Assembly: GCA_025362015.1 (NCBI GenBank)
Contig: JANYIO010000109.1
Span: 1-51,410 of the forward strand
Direction of reading: 5' to 3'
DNA from: Gammaproteobacteria bacterium
GTDB taxonomy: Bacteria > Pseudomonadota > Gammaproteobacteria > Pseudomonadales > Cellvibrionaceae
Length of the DNA stretch: 51,410 nucleotides
A model generated the notes under the pieces. It worked only from the letters and a program-made list of their open reading frames with translations. It was not told the DNA's origin and made no database searches. How positions within the stretch are numbered: the first letter of the stretch is position 1; each line of letters starts with the position of its first letter. A program made the translations under genes and the position numbers. Of the stretch, positions 10,664 to 19,915 are shown piece after piece.

Positions 10664-13225
10664 TTAAGCTTTCTCTGGCCCTAAAGGTTTAAACATCAAA
10701 ATCAATTTTGGCAATAATGTCAGTGTACCTATAATTGCGGTAAACATCGCAAATGCGGTGAGCACACCAAAATAAATGGATGGAATAAACTGCGACAACG
10801 CTAATATCGAAAACCCAATTACAATGGTTGCGGATGAGTAATACATAGCACGACCAATAGAGGCATGAGATTTATGCATAGCCTCAATATAATTACCGCA
10901 TACGGCAAACTCTTCTTTAAAACGATAGAAATATTGGATTGATTGGTCCACGCCTATTCCTACCACAATCGCGGCAATAGTCGTTGTCATCATGTCCATT
11001 GGAATCCCAACCAAACCCATTCCACCCAACACAATACCCGCCGCCAAAATATTCGGCAGTATGGCAATTAATGCAATGCTAAACGAACGGAACAGTAAAA
11101 GCATCATCAGCATGATGGAAATAAATACTACAAAGATAGTTGAAATTTGTGATTTAAATAAACTTTGCAGCATATTATTGTAAAGAATTAACATGCCCGT
11201 GAAATGCACTTGCTCTGGCTTGAAGCCTGCCTTTTCAATAGCAAAAGCACGAATGCGCTCTACCAATTCAGCACGCTTCAAATTGGGCGTAGTTTCTTTG
11301 ATGCGCAAGGTAATGCGCGCTTGCTGCTGCTCATCTGATAAATAAGGGGCAATTAAAAAATCTTTAATCTCAGGTGAAAGCGAATTGCGCATCACTCCTA
11401 ATTCAAAATTATTTAATTTATCACCGTTAATATCCTGTGCAACTTGATAAGCAATTGCTAAGGATTGCACCTTGCCTACTTCAGGTAAAGATTCCAAATA
11501 ATCATGCAGCTGTTTTATTTGATCTAAACCACCAGTGGTAAACCAATAACTATTAACTACTTTTGGCATTGGTGAATTATTACTTGGCTCCGCCGCAAAG
11601 GGGTCATCATTTTCAGTGGTAGGCGCTGGCGTAGCGTTTGCTGGCTCCGCAAAAGGATCGTCCTCGTTTTTTGCTGCAGTTGTATCTGTTACAGCTTGTG
11701 CAACAGGCGCATCCACAATAATTTCCAATGTTGCTGTGCCGCCTAATTGTTTATCAATCACCGACAAGCCTTTATGAATTTCGCTATCACTATGAAAGTA
11801 ATCAATAAACCGATTTTCAACTACTAGCTTTGATAAACCATAAATTGAAATCACTGTGGCAATTAAGGTCACTAACAATACTTTACCGCCATGAAATTCC
11901 GCTATGCGTGAAAAACGTAAAGTCATTTTTGCAGAACCGTCACCGCGATCTTTTGGCTCACCTTTAGGTAACAACATCAAACCTGCAGGAACAATCACAA
12001 ACGATAAAATAAACGCAACGCCCAAACCAATTGTCATCATCCAGCCAAAATCGATAACGGGGCGAATACCACTTTGCACCAGGGACATGAACGCCACTAT
12101 GGCAGTTAACGCAGAATAGAAACAAGGCTCTGCCATCACTTGAACAGTTTTCATCACCAAGTCCGCTTGGCTCCAGTGCGGATGTTGTGCATGTAATTCA
12201 CGATAGCGCACCACCACATAAATGGTAAACGCGAACGACATAATTAATAGTAGTGCAACAAAGTTAGAAGAAATAACCGTTAGTCGCCAGTCGATCCAGC
12301 TAAGCCAACCCAGCATTAATGCTACCGACGTTAAGCAGGTGGCAAGCGGTAGAATAACAAATCGCCACTGGCGAAAAATAAAGGCGAGAACAATAATAAT
12401 AAACGCAACCAGCGCAGCACCAAATACCATTAAATCGCTTTTGATATAGGTGAGCATGTCCGCGGTAATCATGCTTACGCCACCTAAAAAAATCTCCGCA
12501 TTGCCGCGATATCTTTGCGCGATATTGCGCACAACATCGACACGCACACTGTCCGCCGCAGCGGCAACAGTCCTGAAAGCAAGGAACTCTTTTGATACTT
12601 GCGTTAACTCTTTTTCTTCCACCTCAGACAAACCAAAGTTGTCGCGTTTGGTACGCAATGCATCGCGGTGCCGCACCATTTCAATGTACTGATTATTGAC
12701 ATCCAAATTCAACAGCAACGCAGTGGTTTTACCATCAGGACTTAACAACATATTGCGATAAATCGGGCTGGTTAAAAATTCTTTTTTTGCCATCTCACGA
12801 TCTACACCGGGTGTTAACAGGGTGCGCGTCGATTCTTTTTGCTCGGCAAGCGAACGCATAGGGCTGTAAATTAAGGGCACATCAATTAAGGAATTAACAC
12901 CTTGGACACCCGACACCCTGGCTAAATCATCACGCAAATTTTTAAGTGTCGCTAAAGATTCATCGGAAAATAAATCAGCTTTAGGCGTGTAAGTCACCAC
13001 CAAAAAATCACCGCGCTGATAGCGTTTATTTATTTCACGAAAATAATCAATGGTGTTGTCGTGTTCTAAGGTGAGGGCATCAGCAGAAGCATCTAACTTA
13101 AAATTGGGTAAACCTAAAATTGCCACGGTTGTCAGTGCAAAAACAACTGCCAGTACTGCAAAGGGGCGGCGAATAATAATATCGCGGTAGAGTGAAGAAA
13201 TTTGCTTTTGCATTTTATGCAACAT
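10664..13225 (-). CDS. RND superfamily exporter (MMPL/HAE3-type)
   Basis: This large inner-membrane protein (853 residues from the chosen start) has two similar halves. Each has an N-terminal helix, a periplasmic domain and a bundle of five or so helices. Examples are FAVLAVVFALTTVAILGL near the start, and LMVFGAALVAFIIIVLAFIF and IFVVFISIMLMMLLLF inside. The Asp-containing motif GIGVDQSIQYFYRFKEE is typical of the HAE3/SSD-like RND group, which moves hydrophobic substrates using the proton gradient. The frame is open to 13384, but the ATG at 13225 (or 13213) begins the hydrophobic family-like N-terminus and has a GGAAAAGG site. A low-complexity periplasmic insert repeats the DDPFAEP/DDPFAAEP motif between the halves. 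Substrate unknown; no adaptor or outer-membrane partner is adjacent. Confidence 0.85.
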   Translation of the reverse strand: MLHKMQKQISSLYRDIIIRRPFAVLAVVFALTTVAILGLPNFKLDASADALTLEHDNTIDYFREINKRYQRGDFLVVTYTPKADLFSDESLATLKNLRDDLARVSGVQGVNSLIDVPLIYSPMRSLAEQKESTRTLLTPGVDREMAKKEFLTSPIYRNMLLSPDGKTTALLLNLDVNNQYIEMVRHRDALRTKRDNFGLSEVEEKELTQVSKEFLAFRTVAAAADSVRVDVVRNIAQRYRGNAEIFLGGVSMITADMLTYIKSDLMVFGAALVAFIIIVLAFIFRQWRFVILPLATCLTSVALMLGWLSWIDWRLTVISSNFVALLLIMSFAFTIYVVVRYRELHAQHPHWSQADLVMKTVQVMAEPCFYSALTAIVAFMSLVQSGIRPVIDFGWMMTIGLGVAFILSFVIVPAGLMLLPKGEPKDRGDGSAKMTLRFSRIAEFHGGKVLLVTLIATVISIYGLSKLVVENRFIDYFHSDSEIHKGLSVIDKQLGGTATLEIIVDAPVAQAVTDTTAAKNEDDPFAEPANATPAPTTENDDPFAAEPSNNSPMPKVVNSYWFTTGGLDQIKQLHDYLESLPEVGKVQSLAIAYQVAQDINGDKLNNFELGVMRNSLSPEIKDFLIAPYLSDEQQQARITLRIKETTPNLKRAELVERIRAFAIEKAGFKPEQVHFTGMLILYNNMLQSLFKSQISTIFVVFISIMLMMLLLFRSFSIALIAILPNILAAGIVLGGMGLVGIPMDMMTTTIAAIVVGIGVDQSIQYFYRFKEEFAVCGNYIEAMHKSHASIGRAMYYSSATIVIGFSILALSQFIPSIYFGVLTAFAMFTAIIGTLTLLPKLILMFKPLGPEKA

Positions 13226-13601
13226 AAAGGTGAACCTTTTCCATGATTTAAATGAATGTTTTATAAACAGTTTGCCGGCATAGGCATCATTGGGCGCTAT
13301 TATGCTGGAGTCATCTACTATTGAAAATGATTTTTGCAACCGAATAGGCGAAGAGTGACAAACATCAATACCACCTAAATTCAAGGTTTCCAGATAGGCG
13401 CTACTTTTAGATAGTCCCTACTTTTAGATTACCCTACTCTTAATTAGCGCTTATATGACAACCGATAATGCAAAATGACTCTATTGAACCTAATATTGAT
13501 TTAACCAGCAGAAGATGCGAAATAGACGTAAACAAATCGACATTGAATTGTTACAATCGACTTAATTTTAACTAGCTACCCACGATCTACGGAAACTATC
13601 C
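13226..13601. other. Divergent intergenic region with short direct repeats
   Basis: This 376-base spacer separates the RND gene from the FHA gene and must hold both promoters. The 12-base unit CTACTTTTAGAT occurs twice, at 13401-13412 and 13418-13429 (period 17), with a weaker third copy starting near 13434. No gene is seen here. Confidence 0.6.
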
Positions 13602-14438
13602 ATGCTCAAACTTCATTTCAAGGATAATCGTCAACCTGCTTTTTGGGTGACGGAGAGGTTGTACTGCATAGGTTCAGGTGGTGAGAACCAGCTGATTATT
13701 AACGGCGACAAGCATGTAGATGACCTGCATGCAAAACTTTTTGTTGAAGATAATAAGTTTCTCCTTAAAGACAATAACAGCTCCAGCGGTTGCTTTATTA
13801 ATGGCCAGCGCATTACCCAAAAAGAAATACTACCGGGTGATATCATCAAACTTGGCAACACCGAATTAATTGTCTTAGACCCTCGCAGCTTGCAAGACAG
13901 CAACACGGGTACTGATAGCGCACCTTGGCGCCTGGTCTCAGACTGCAGTTGGCTACCCGGTAAAACCTTCATAGTTCCCGTTGGGAAAACCGTTACGATT
14001 GGCCGCGGCGACAATTGCGACATTAGTATTCCCGGCACCCATTTATCACGCAAACACGCAGAACTCTATATTCAGGATAATCAACTATTCATAAAGGATT
14101 TGGGCTCGTCCAACGGCACCTTCCTCAATGACAAACCGGTTATTAACGCCCCGGCTAAAAACGGCGATCAGTTACGACTTGATGTTTACACTTTCCGCTT
14201 AGTCGCTCCCGAATCCGACACCTACAAAGCTCGCATTCATGCACCCATGGATGCATTCAGCCGGCCGATTGAACGAAAACAAACCAGCAGCGAACCTAAA
14301 CGTTGGATAACTCGCCCAACTTCCCCCGGCAATCGCATCGAGACAACTTACAATGAAACCACATCCAAACTGAGGCTATGGATCTCCATGGTAATAGTCA
14401 TATTGGTTGCCGCTATTGCCGTTAAATTCTTGTGGTAG
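13602..14438 (+). CDS. Twin FHA-domain membrane-anchored protein
   Basis: This 278-residue protein carries two forkhead-associated domains, which bind phosphothreonine peptides. The first (about residues 1-92) is degenerate: IGSGGENQLIINGDKHVDDLHAKL lacks the usual GR and SRxH residues but keeps SSSGCFINGQ. The second (about residues 120-205) is canonical, with TIGRGDNCDISIPG, LSRKHAEL and GSSNGTFLN. A single C-terminal transmembrane helix (LWISMVIVILVAAIAVKFLW) anchors it with the FHA domains in the cytoplasm. It lies 61 bases before ppa in the same direction. No Ser/Thr kinase gene is in the window, so its partner is unknown. Confidence 0.85.
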   Translation: MLKLHFKDNRQPAFWVTERLYCIGSGGENQLIINGDKHVDDLHAKLFVEDNKFLLKDNNSSSGCFINGQRITQKEILPGDIIKLGNTELIVLDPRSLQDSNTGTDSAPWRLVSDCSWLPGKTFIVPVGKTVTIGRGDNCDISIPGTHLSRKHAELYIQDNQLFIKDLGSSNGTFLNDKPVINAPAKNGDQLRLDVYTFRLVAPESDTYKARIHAPMDAFSRPIERKQTSSEPKRWITRPTSPGNRIETTYNETTSKLRLWISMVIVILVAAIAVKFLW

Positions 14439-14499
14439 AATCCGCGCCGAATATTTACTTATTTAACCCATCAAATTAATCACCACTAGGAAACTTGCC

Positions 14500-15030
14500 A
14501 TGAGTTTTGAACTTGTACCTGCAGGCAAAAGTCTGCCCGATGACTTTTACGTTGTTATCGAAATTCCTTTAAACAGCTCCATCAAATATGAAATTGATAA
14601 AGCGTCTAACTCTTTGTTTGTTGACCGCCTGGTAAGCACTGCGATGCATTACCCCGCCAACTATGGCTACATTCCTCATACACTTTGTGGTGATGGCGAT
14701 GCTGCTGATGTATTGGTACTCTTCCCCGAAGCGGTGCAAGCCGGTTCAGTCATTCGCTGCCGCCCTGTAGGCGTGCTGAAAATGAGTGATGAAGCTGGTG
14801 AAGATGCAAAAATTCTCGCCGTCCCTCACGACAAACTCACCACCCTTTATAGCCATGTAAAAACCTTGTCCGATTTACCTGAAATTGTTCTCAAGGAAAT
14901 TGAACATTTCTTTGAACACTACAAAGATTTAGAAAAAGGGAAATGGGTAAAAGTTGAGGGTTGGGGCGATTTAGAAGCAGCTCGCACAGAAATCCTGGAT
15001 GCAGCCAAACGCTATCAAGCGGGCAAATGA
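14500..15030 (+). CDS. ppa: Inorganic pyrophosphatase (family I)
   Basis: Ppa hydrolyses pyrophosphate to two phosphates in the cytoplasm and so drives biosynthetic reactions. The 176-residue length is that of E. coli Ppa. The protein has [11 protein letters not shown], the [14 protein letters not shown] block and the C-terminal [10 protein letters not shown] stretch. The signature normally read as D-x-D-P-x-D is D-G-D-A-A-D here: all three metal-binding Asp residues are kept, but the Pro is Ala. It is followed by a strong terminator and preceded by a ribosome-binding site (CTAGGAAACTTGCC). Confidence 0.96.
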   Translation: MSFELVPAGKSLPDDFYVVIEIPLNSSIKYEIDKASNSLFVDRLVSTAMHYPANYGYIPHTLCGDGDAADVLVLFPEAVQAGSVIRCRPVGVLKMSDEAGEDAKILAVPHDKLTTLYSHVKTLSDLPEIVLKEIEHFFEHYKDLEKGKWVKVEGWGDLEAARTEILDAAKRYQAGK

Positions 15031-15042
15031 TTTTAGCAATCG

Positions 15043-15070
15043 AAAAATGGCCGCAATTGCGGCCATTTTT
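15043..15070. terminator. Bidirectional terminator between ppa and PilZ gene
   Basis: A perfect palindrome with arms AAAAATGGCCGC and GCGGCCATTTTT around an AATT loop lies 13 bases past the ppa stop. It serves the convergent PilZ gene as well. Confidence 0.9.
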
Positions 15071-15107
15071 TATTAAGTAAAGTATCACAAGCAAAGGGAA
15101 ATTTAAT

Positions 15108-15524
15108 TTATTCGTCTTGTCGAGCAAAAGTCTGCGCATATTTTGCAATCCATTCCATAGCAGCTTCTTCTACGCTCATTGTACGGCCATAATTAGCACA
15201 AATCCGTTGGCGATAATCTTCAATTTGGCACACTTGCTCTACCATTCGCGTACGAAAAAAATCATCATTACTGGTAAAACGCATACCAACTTCAAACATT
15301 TTGGGCGACCTATTGCGGAGCCACACCACTACGCCACGGCCTTGATAATCAGGCTTCATCACCGGAATTTCAAAATCAATTAATTCGCCAACTTTGACAG
15401 GTTTACTAGTCAAAAAGCTTAACCCGCCTGAGCTTAAATTTTGCGCTTTCGTATCACCAATAATACGCTCGCCCGATAATACATTTATAGGTATGGAAGT
15501 GGGGTGTCGAATATAGTTACGCAT
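15108..15524 (-). CDS. PilZ domain protein (cyclic-di-GMP binding)
   Basis: This 138-residue protein is a single PilZ domain plus a C-terminal helical extension. It has the RxxxR motif at its very start (MRNYIRHP) and the NxSxxG motif (NLSSGG), both of which bind cyclic-di-GMP in PilZ proteins. The ATG at 15522-15524 is chosen because GGAG lies six bases upstream; the frame runs further to 15578 but without family likeness. The C-terminal part (EQVCQIEDYRQRICANYGR) resembles Pseudomonas stand-alone PilZ proteins. The target process (motility or matrix) cannot be read from context. Confidence 0.9.
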   Translation of the reverse strand: MRNYIRHPTSIPINVLSGERIIGDTKAQNLSSGGLSFLTSKPVKVGELIDFEIPVMKPDYQGRGVVVWLRNRSPKMFEVGMRFTSNDDFFRTRMVEQVCQIEDYRQRICANYGRTMSVEEAAMEWIAKYAQTFARQDE

Positions 15525-15669
15525 AACATACTCCTTGCAACATACTGTCTTGAGTATAGATCCACATCTCAAAATCATCTAAGTATCAAACGGCATAAAT
15601 CAGACTCATCATCCAATAGAAATCTGCTAACTAAAACCATGAACACCGGATATTAGCGAGCACCGCTCG

Positions 15670-16458
15670 TTAATCTACCAAACGCAATCCACTAATATCC
15701 GGTGTTAATGGTTTCACTCGTGGCTTAATTTGCCCTAAATCTGCACCCGCAGGGGCTAAGCTAACATCAAGAATATGAATAACAGGAGAAGGGGAAATTT
15801 CTTTTTCGTCCGCGTCAATCATATCGGCACCCAACTCAGCAATATCCCAATCACCAACGTCAATCTCTACCAGAGGCAAAGCAACTTTTTCTTCGGCACT
15901 AACTAAATCTGCACCGACTTCTGCAAGCCTAAAATCAGGCACTATTACCGGCGCAGTAATTGCTGGCGCTTGTTCACTCACATCTAATAAATTACCACCT
16001 TCCGGGCGCAAACTAATTGCACTAGTGTCAATATCACTTTGCACAACTGCAGGCTTATCCGTTACCGGCAATAAATAGGTACCAACAGGTGCCAGGCTCC
16101 AATTGTCAATGGTTTGCGTTTGCGGAGCCTGCTGTTCAGGGGTTTTATTGGTTGCAGAAGGGATTGCAGTTGGGGCTGCGTTTATCACTGGCTTATTTAT
16201 TACTGGCGCCGCTACAGCAGCATTAACACTGGCGACCAACTCAACTTGAGCACCAGCATTAATCAGGGCATCTCGATATTTTTGCGCGCTACTCAAATCT
16301 AAACCGCGCTTAAGTGGAACAGGTCTGCCACTAAACAATGAATCAATTTTTGCAGCATCGGCTTTGAATAGTTGTTGTAACCGCAATTTCACATCCGTTA
16401 ATTGCTGACCAAGAACAATATCACCACGAAAAATAATGTCGTATTGTTGTTCACTCAT
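15670..16458 (-). CDS. Hypothetical protein with N-terminal basic domain and degenerate C-terminal repeats
   Basis: Not assigned to a named family. The first about 75 residues form a compact domain (YDIIFRGDIVLGQQL, LRLQQLFKADAAKIDSLFSG, AQKYRDALINAGAQVEL), of a kind often seen at the N-terminus of gammaproteobacterial proteins of unknown function. After an Ala/Pro/Thr linker, a short motif recurs four times: WSLAPVGTYLL, FRLAEVGADLV, WDIAELGADMI and VSLAPAGADLG. Three of these are followed by an acidic segment. There is no signal peptide or membrane helix. The ATG has a GAGAGAG site. Function unknown. Confidence 0.7.
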   Translation of the reverse strand: MSEQQYDIIFRGDIVLGQQLTDVKLRLQQLFKADAAKIDSLFSGRPVPLKRGLDLSSAQKYRDALINAGAQVELVASVNAAVAAPVINKPVINAAPTAIPSATNKTPEQQAPQTQTIDNWSLAPVGTYLLPVTDKPAVVQSDIDTSAISLRPEGGNLLDVSEQAPAITAPVIVPDFRLAEVGADLVSAEEKVALPLVEIDVGDWDIAELGADMIDADEKEISPSPVIHILDVSLAPAGADLGQIKPRVKPLTPDISGLRLVD

Positions 16459-16681
16459 GGTATTTATCTCTCTCTATGTTGGTGAAAGCATAGCAGTAGG
16501 CAGAACGTGAGAGTAGATCAAGTATTCAGATCGTATATTTTAGCGATATAAAAAATATTGGATGGAACAAAATAATCTCATTCCATAATGGCAATTGATC
16601 AATGAACCTCCATACTTGAAATCAGCTCTCTGAGAACTTGTCTCTTGAGACACCGTATTTTTCGTAAAGGATATCGCCATA

Positions 16682-16927
16682 ATGAATACTATGTATCAGC
16701 GCAAGATTGTTGTTGATGGCCACCTCGCTGAAGTGGCAAATGTGCAAACCAAGGTAGAACAAGATATAGATTTCTTACAAAATCGTATTTCACTCATGAA
16801 AAAGCAATCCACACCTAACCAGGTAGTGATTGAGATTTATGAAAATATGTTACGCAGCCGTAAGGCTGTTTTATCCTGGTTGCAGGATGGCAGTCAGGGC
16901 GAACCAATAGCACAAATATCTTATTAA
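16682..16927 (+). CDS. Small hypothetical protein (81 aa)
   Basis: A short, probably helical cytoplasmic protein (IVVDGHLAEVANVQTKVEQD, RISLMKKQSTPNQVVIEIYE). It has an AAAGGATAT ribosome-binding site eight bases before the ATG. It converges on cysE with a gap of 17 bases. A 223-base spacer upstream, with a small palindrome GTCTCTTGAGAC at 16640-16651, may hold its promoter. No family recognised; coding is supported by the site and by tight packing. Confidence 0.6.
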   Translation: MNTMYQRKIVVDGHLAEVANVQTKVEQDIDFLQNRISLMKKQSTPNQVVIEIYENMLRSRKAVLSWLQDGSQGEPIAQISY

Positions 16928-16944
16928 AATATCCAGCTTTCACT

Positions 16945-17736
16945 TTAGTCATCCAACAATTGATGATCCATATTGAATGCTGGCTCCGCAACAATAGGAT
17001 GACCAATAACTTTTGCGGGCACACCAGCTACAGTAGTGTGCGCCGCAACAGATTCTAAAACCACACTTCCCGCGCCAATTTTTGCACCTTCGCCTATATC
17101 AACATGCCCGAGAATTTTAGCCCCGACACCAATTAATACGCCACTGCGAACAATCGGGTGACGTTGACCTTTATTACAGCCACTACCACCAAGAGTAACG
17201 CCATGCAGAAGCGAAACATTGTCTTCTATAATTACTGTCTCTCCCATTACCACACCCGTGGCATGATCGATCATTATACCTTTGCCGATACGCGCACCCG
17301 GGTGAATATCCACATCAAATTGTTGCGAGATTTGATTTTGTAAAAACAATGCAAGACATTCGCGACCTTGTAGCCATAACCAGTGCGCAATACGATGCGA
17401 CTGCAATGCCTGATAACCCTTAAAAAATAATAACGGCATACTATACGTATTGCATGCAGGATCGCGTTCACGATGCGCACTAATATCCGCACGCATGGCA
17501 ATTTCAATAGAAGCATCAGCAGACATGGCGGCAATAAGAATTTCGCGAATCATTAACGCGGGCATTGCCTGGCTATCTAATTTATTGGCCAAGTGAAAAC
17601 TAATAGCCGCCGAAAACGTATCATGATTCAAAATAGTCGCATGATAAAAGCTTGCCAATATGGGTTCAGTAATACTAGCTTGCGCTGCTTCAGCACGAAT
17701 GATTTCCCATACATCTATAGTCTGTGAATTATTCAT
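16945..17736 (-). CDS. cysE: Serine O-acetyltransferase
   Basis: CysE acetylates L-serine with acetyl-CoA, the first step of cysteine synthesis. The 263-residue protein has the helical N-terminal domain of the long CysE type (IRAEAAQASITEPILASFYH). The left-handed beta-helix hexapeptide repeats follow, with DIHPGARIGKGIMIDHATGV and VSLLHGVTLGG, carrying the catalytic His and Asp. The C-terminal tail that is feedback-inhibited by cysteine and docks CysK is present but ends in DHQLLDD rather than Ile. The HAD gene lies 14 bases upstream in the same direction, so they may be cotranscribed. Confidence 0.95.
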   Translation of the reverse strand: MNNSQTIDVWEIIRAEAAQASITEPILASFYHATILNHDTFSAAISFHLANKLDSQAMPALMIREILIAAMSADASIEIAMRADISAHRERDPACNTYSMPLLFFKGYQALQSHRIAHWLWLQGRECLALFLQNQISQQFDVDIHPGARIGKGIMIDHATGVVMGETVIIEDNVSLLHGVTLGGSGCNKGQRHPIVRSGVLIGVGAKILGHVDIGEGAKIGAGSVVLESVAAHTTVAGVPAKVIGHPIVAEPAFNMDHQLLDD

Positions 17737-17750
17737 AAAGGCTATTTGCT

Positions 17751-18467
17751 TTAAACACCATTGGTTTTATTAAGCATTAAAGGGATTAACTCATTCATAT
17801 GATAAAAATATTCCACATCCATTTTTATCATTTCTGGCAACAAAAAATTATTGCGACCATTTTCATTGGGTGGGCAGTAAGCTAACGCACGCATATTAGC
17901 AGCACGTGCTGCAATAATACCAGTAAGTGAATCTTCTACTACTATTGTTTGCTCAGCGGCAATGCCCATGGTTTTTGCCGCATGTAAAAACAAATCAGGA
18001 GCAGGCTTCCCGCGCGTCACATCTTCAAAACTAAAGACATTACCCTTTACATAATGCAATAAATTAGTTTTAACTAAAGTAAGTGCCATTTTTTCATGCC
18101 TTCCATTTGATGCAACACAAAATGGAATTTTTTGTTTTTGTAGCGTTTGCAATACTGTTTCAACACCAACAACCGCGTCTAACCGGTGCTCACATGCAAC
18201 CATAGTTTGCAATTGCACATATCGCCAAAAATCTTTACCTTTTTGTTGACATTCTTCCTCGCTTAAATTTTTCCAATGTAATTTTTCCGTTAACTCATTG
18301 GTAATCATACTAATGCAATCAGCAACTGATTTTCCGCGATACGCCTCCAAAGAATAGTCTGTGCTCACATGAATACCGTACTTTTCACTTAAACATTCTG
18401 CAAACACTTGAGCCGACAATACTTCACTGTCCACCAAGACACCATCACAATCAAAAATAACTAACAT
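17751..18467 (-). CDS. HAD-superfamily phosphatase (beta-PGM/YieH-like)
   Basis: This 238-residue cytoplasmic enzyme belongs to the HAD family with a helical cap (subfamily IA). Motif I is FDCDGVLVDSE with the nucleophile Asp near residue 6. Motif II is CVASNGRHEK (normally S/T). Motif III/IV are KPAPDLFLHAAKTMG and VVEDSLTGI. The pattern resembles small sugar-phosphate phosphatases such as 6-phosphogluconate phosphatase YieH, but substrate cannot be told by eye. It lies between cysE and an MFS transporter on the same strand. Confidence 0.85.
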   Translation of the reverse strand: MLVIFDCDGVLVDSEVLSAQVFAECLSEKYGIHVSTDYSLEAYRGKSVADCISMITNELTEKLHWKNLSEEECQQKGKDFWRYVQLQTMVACEHRLDAVVGVETVLQTLQKQKIPFCVASNGRHEKMALTLVKTNLLHYVKGNVFSFEDVTRGKPAPDLFLHAAKTMGIAAEQTIVVEDSLTGIIAARAANMRALAYCPPNENGRNNFLLPEMIKMDVEYFYHMNELIPLMLNKTNGV

Positions 18468-18532
18468 ACAATCTAAGACTCTTTCGAAAAAATTTTAATT
18501 CACAATTGGATTTTTATTAACCTGTTTTTCTA

Positions 18533-19915
18533 TTAATCAGTATTTCTATTAATAGCGGGATAAGGCGTTGCCAATAAAATAAAAAAACCCACTACCAAAA
18601 ATACAATTAATACGCTCATACCAATACGCGCCGAATGAGTGAATAGCGTGATACTAGCAACTGACATGGGCGCGAGAAATGATGTTGCGCGACCCGATAA
18701 AGCATAGATGCCAAAAAATCGACCGGCTTCTTCAACATCAACACTACGCGCCAAATAAGAACGCGACGATGCCTGTGCTGGGCCAAACACCAAACCAATT
18801 AATAAACCGAAAACGATATAAGCTTTTTCGGCGGCAGTGCCAAATAAACCACCAGAATCAGCTATTGATAAAGGCAACAGCCCAAATAAAGTATAACCAG
18901 GGCCCGTTGAAATAATCCCCAAAGTAGCAATAATCAAACATACGAGGCTGATGCTCACGACTTTTTTAGAACCCATTTGGTTATCCATTTTGCCTGCAAA
19001 ATAACAACCTACAATCGCAACAATTAATAATAAAATTCCATAGATACCCATTTCGACTGTTTGCCAGCCAAACATACCCGCTGCGAAAGTTCCACCCAAC
19101 GCCAACAAACCGTTAACGCCGTCTTGATAAATCATTCGCGCAATTAAAAAACGTAACATAGACGTGCGTGTTTTTAATTCACCCAATGTACTTTTTAATT
19201 CAGCTAATCCAGTGGTAATTGCATACTTCAGAGACACGCCTTTACTCGTATCCGGCGTGAAGACAAACATAGGGATAACAAAAATAAAATACCAAAGTGC
19301 AGAAAATGGCCCGGCAATGCGCGCATCTTCACCCAGCATCGGATTTAATCCAAACCATGGTTTTAAACCGATTAAAGTTTTACCTGTAGTTGGGCTGGCA
19401 GCCAACAATAATAAAACTGCAAATAGTGCAATCAAACCGCCGACATAGCCCAAACCCCATGCCATATTTGAAACACGCCCCACGTCAGCTTTATCCACTA
19501 AACGCGGCATCATGGAATCATTAAACACTATGGAAAACTCTGCAGCGATTGTTGCCAAAACAATTAGCAACATGGGTAACCACAGCGCCGAACCAGGCGC
19601 GGCAAACCATAGCAAACCAAGTGCTGTAATTTGAATAATAGCAAAAAAACCAATCCATCTTTTACGTGCTCCAGATACATCAGCAATAGCACCTAGTACT
19701 GGTGATAATAACGCAATAATAAATCCGGAAATAGTGATGGTATAACCCCACGCTGCTTGTCCAGCCGCAGGATCATTGACTAAACGTGATACGAAATAGG
19801 GGCCAAAAATAAAAGTAATCACTACCGTAAAAAATGGTTGTGCAGCCCAATCAAAAAACATCCAGCTAACAATGGCACGTTTCTTTGCAGGTAGTAACAC
19901 TTGATGATTACTCAA
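18533..19915 (-). CDS. MFS transporter, UMF1/Atg22-like family
   Basis: A 460-residue inner-membrane protein with about twelve hydrophobic helices. It begins with the characteristic MFFDWAAQPFFTVVITFIFG motif of the UMF1 (Vps22/Atg22-like) MFS branch. The motif GAIADVSGARKRW after helix 2 is the usual MFS loop signature. QASSRSYLARSV in the second half is also typical of UMF1 proteins. Substrate is unknown; amino-acid efflux is only suggested by fungal relatives. Its start overlaps the end of the M15 peptidase gene by four bases (ATGA-type overlap), so the two are translationally coupled. Confidence 0.88.
   Translation of the reverse strand: MSNHQVLLPAKKRAIVSWMFFDWAAQPFFTVVITFIFGPYFVSRLVNDPAAGQAAWGYTITISGFIIALLSPVLGAIADVSGARKRWIGFFAIIQITALGLLWFAAPGSALWLPMLLIVLATIAAEFSIVFNDSMMPRLVDKADVGRVSNMAWGLGYVGGLIALFAVLLLLAASPTTGKTLIGLKPWFGLNPMLGEDARIAGPFSALWYFIFVIPMFVFTPDTSKGVSLKYAITTGLAELKSTLGELKTRTSMLRFLIARMIYQDGVNGLLALGGTFAAGMFGWQTVEMGIYGILLLIVAIVGCYFAGKMDNQMGSKKVVSISLVCLIIATLGIISTGPGYTLFGLLPLSIADSGGLFGTAAEKAYIVFGLLIGLVFGPAQASSRSYLARSVDVEEAGRFFGIYALSGRATSFLAPMSVASITLFTHSARIGMSVLIVFLVVGFFILLATPYPAINRNTD

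Noticed and set aside
13226-13384. N-terminal extension of the RND exporter up to 13384
   Set aside because: The extra 53 residues are polar and not family-like, and a better ribosome-binding site precedes the ATG at 13225.
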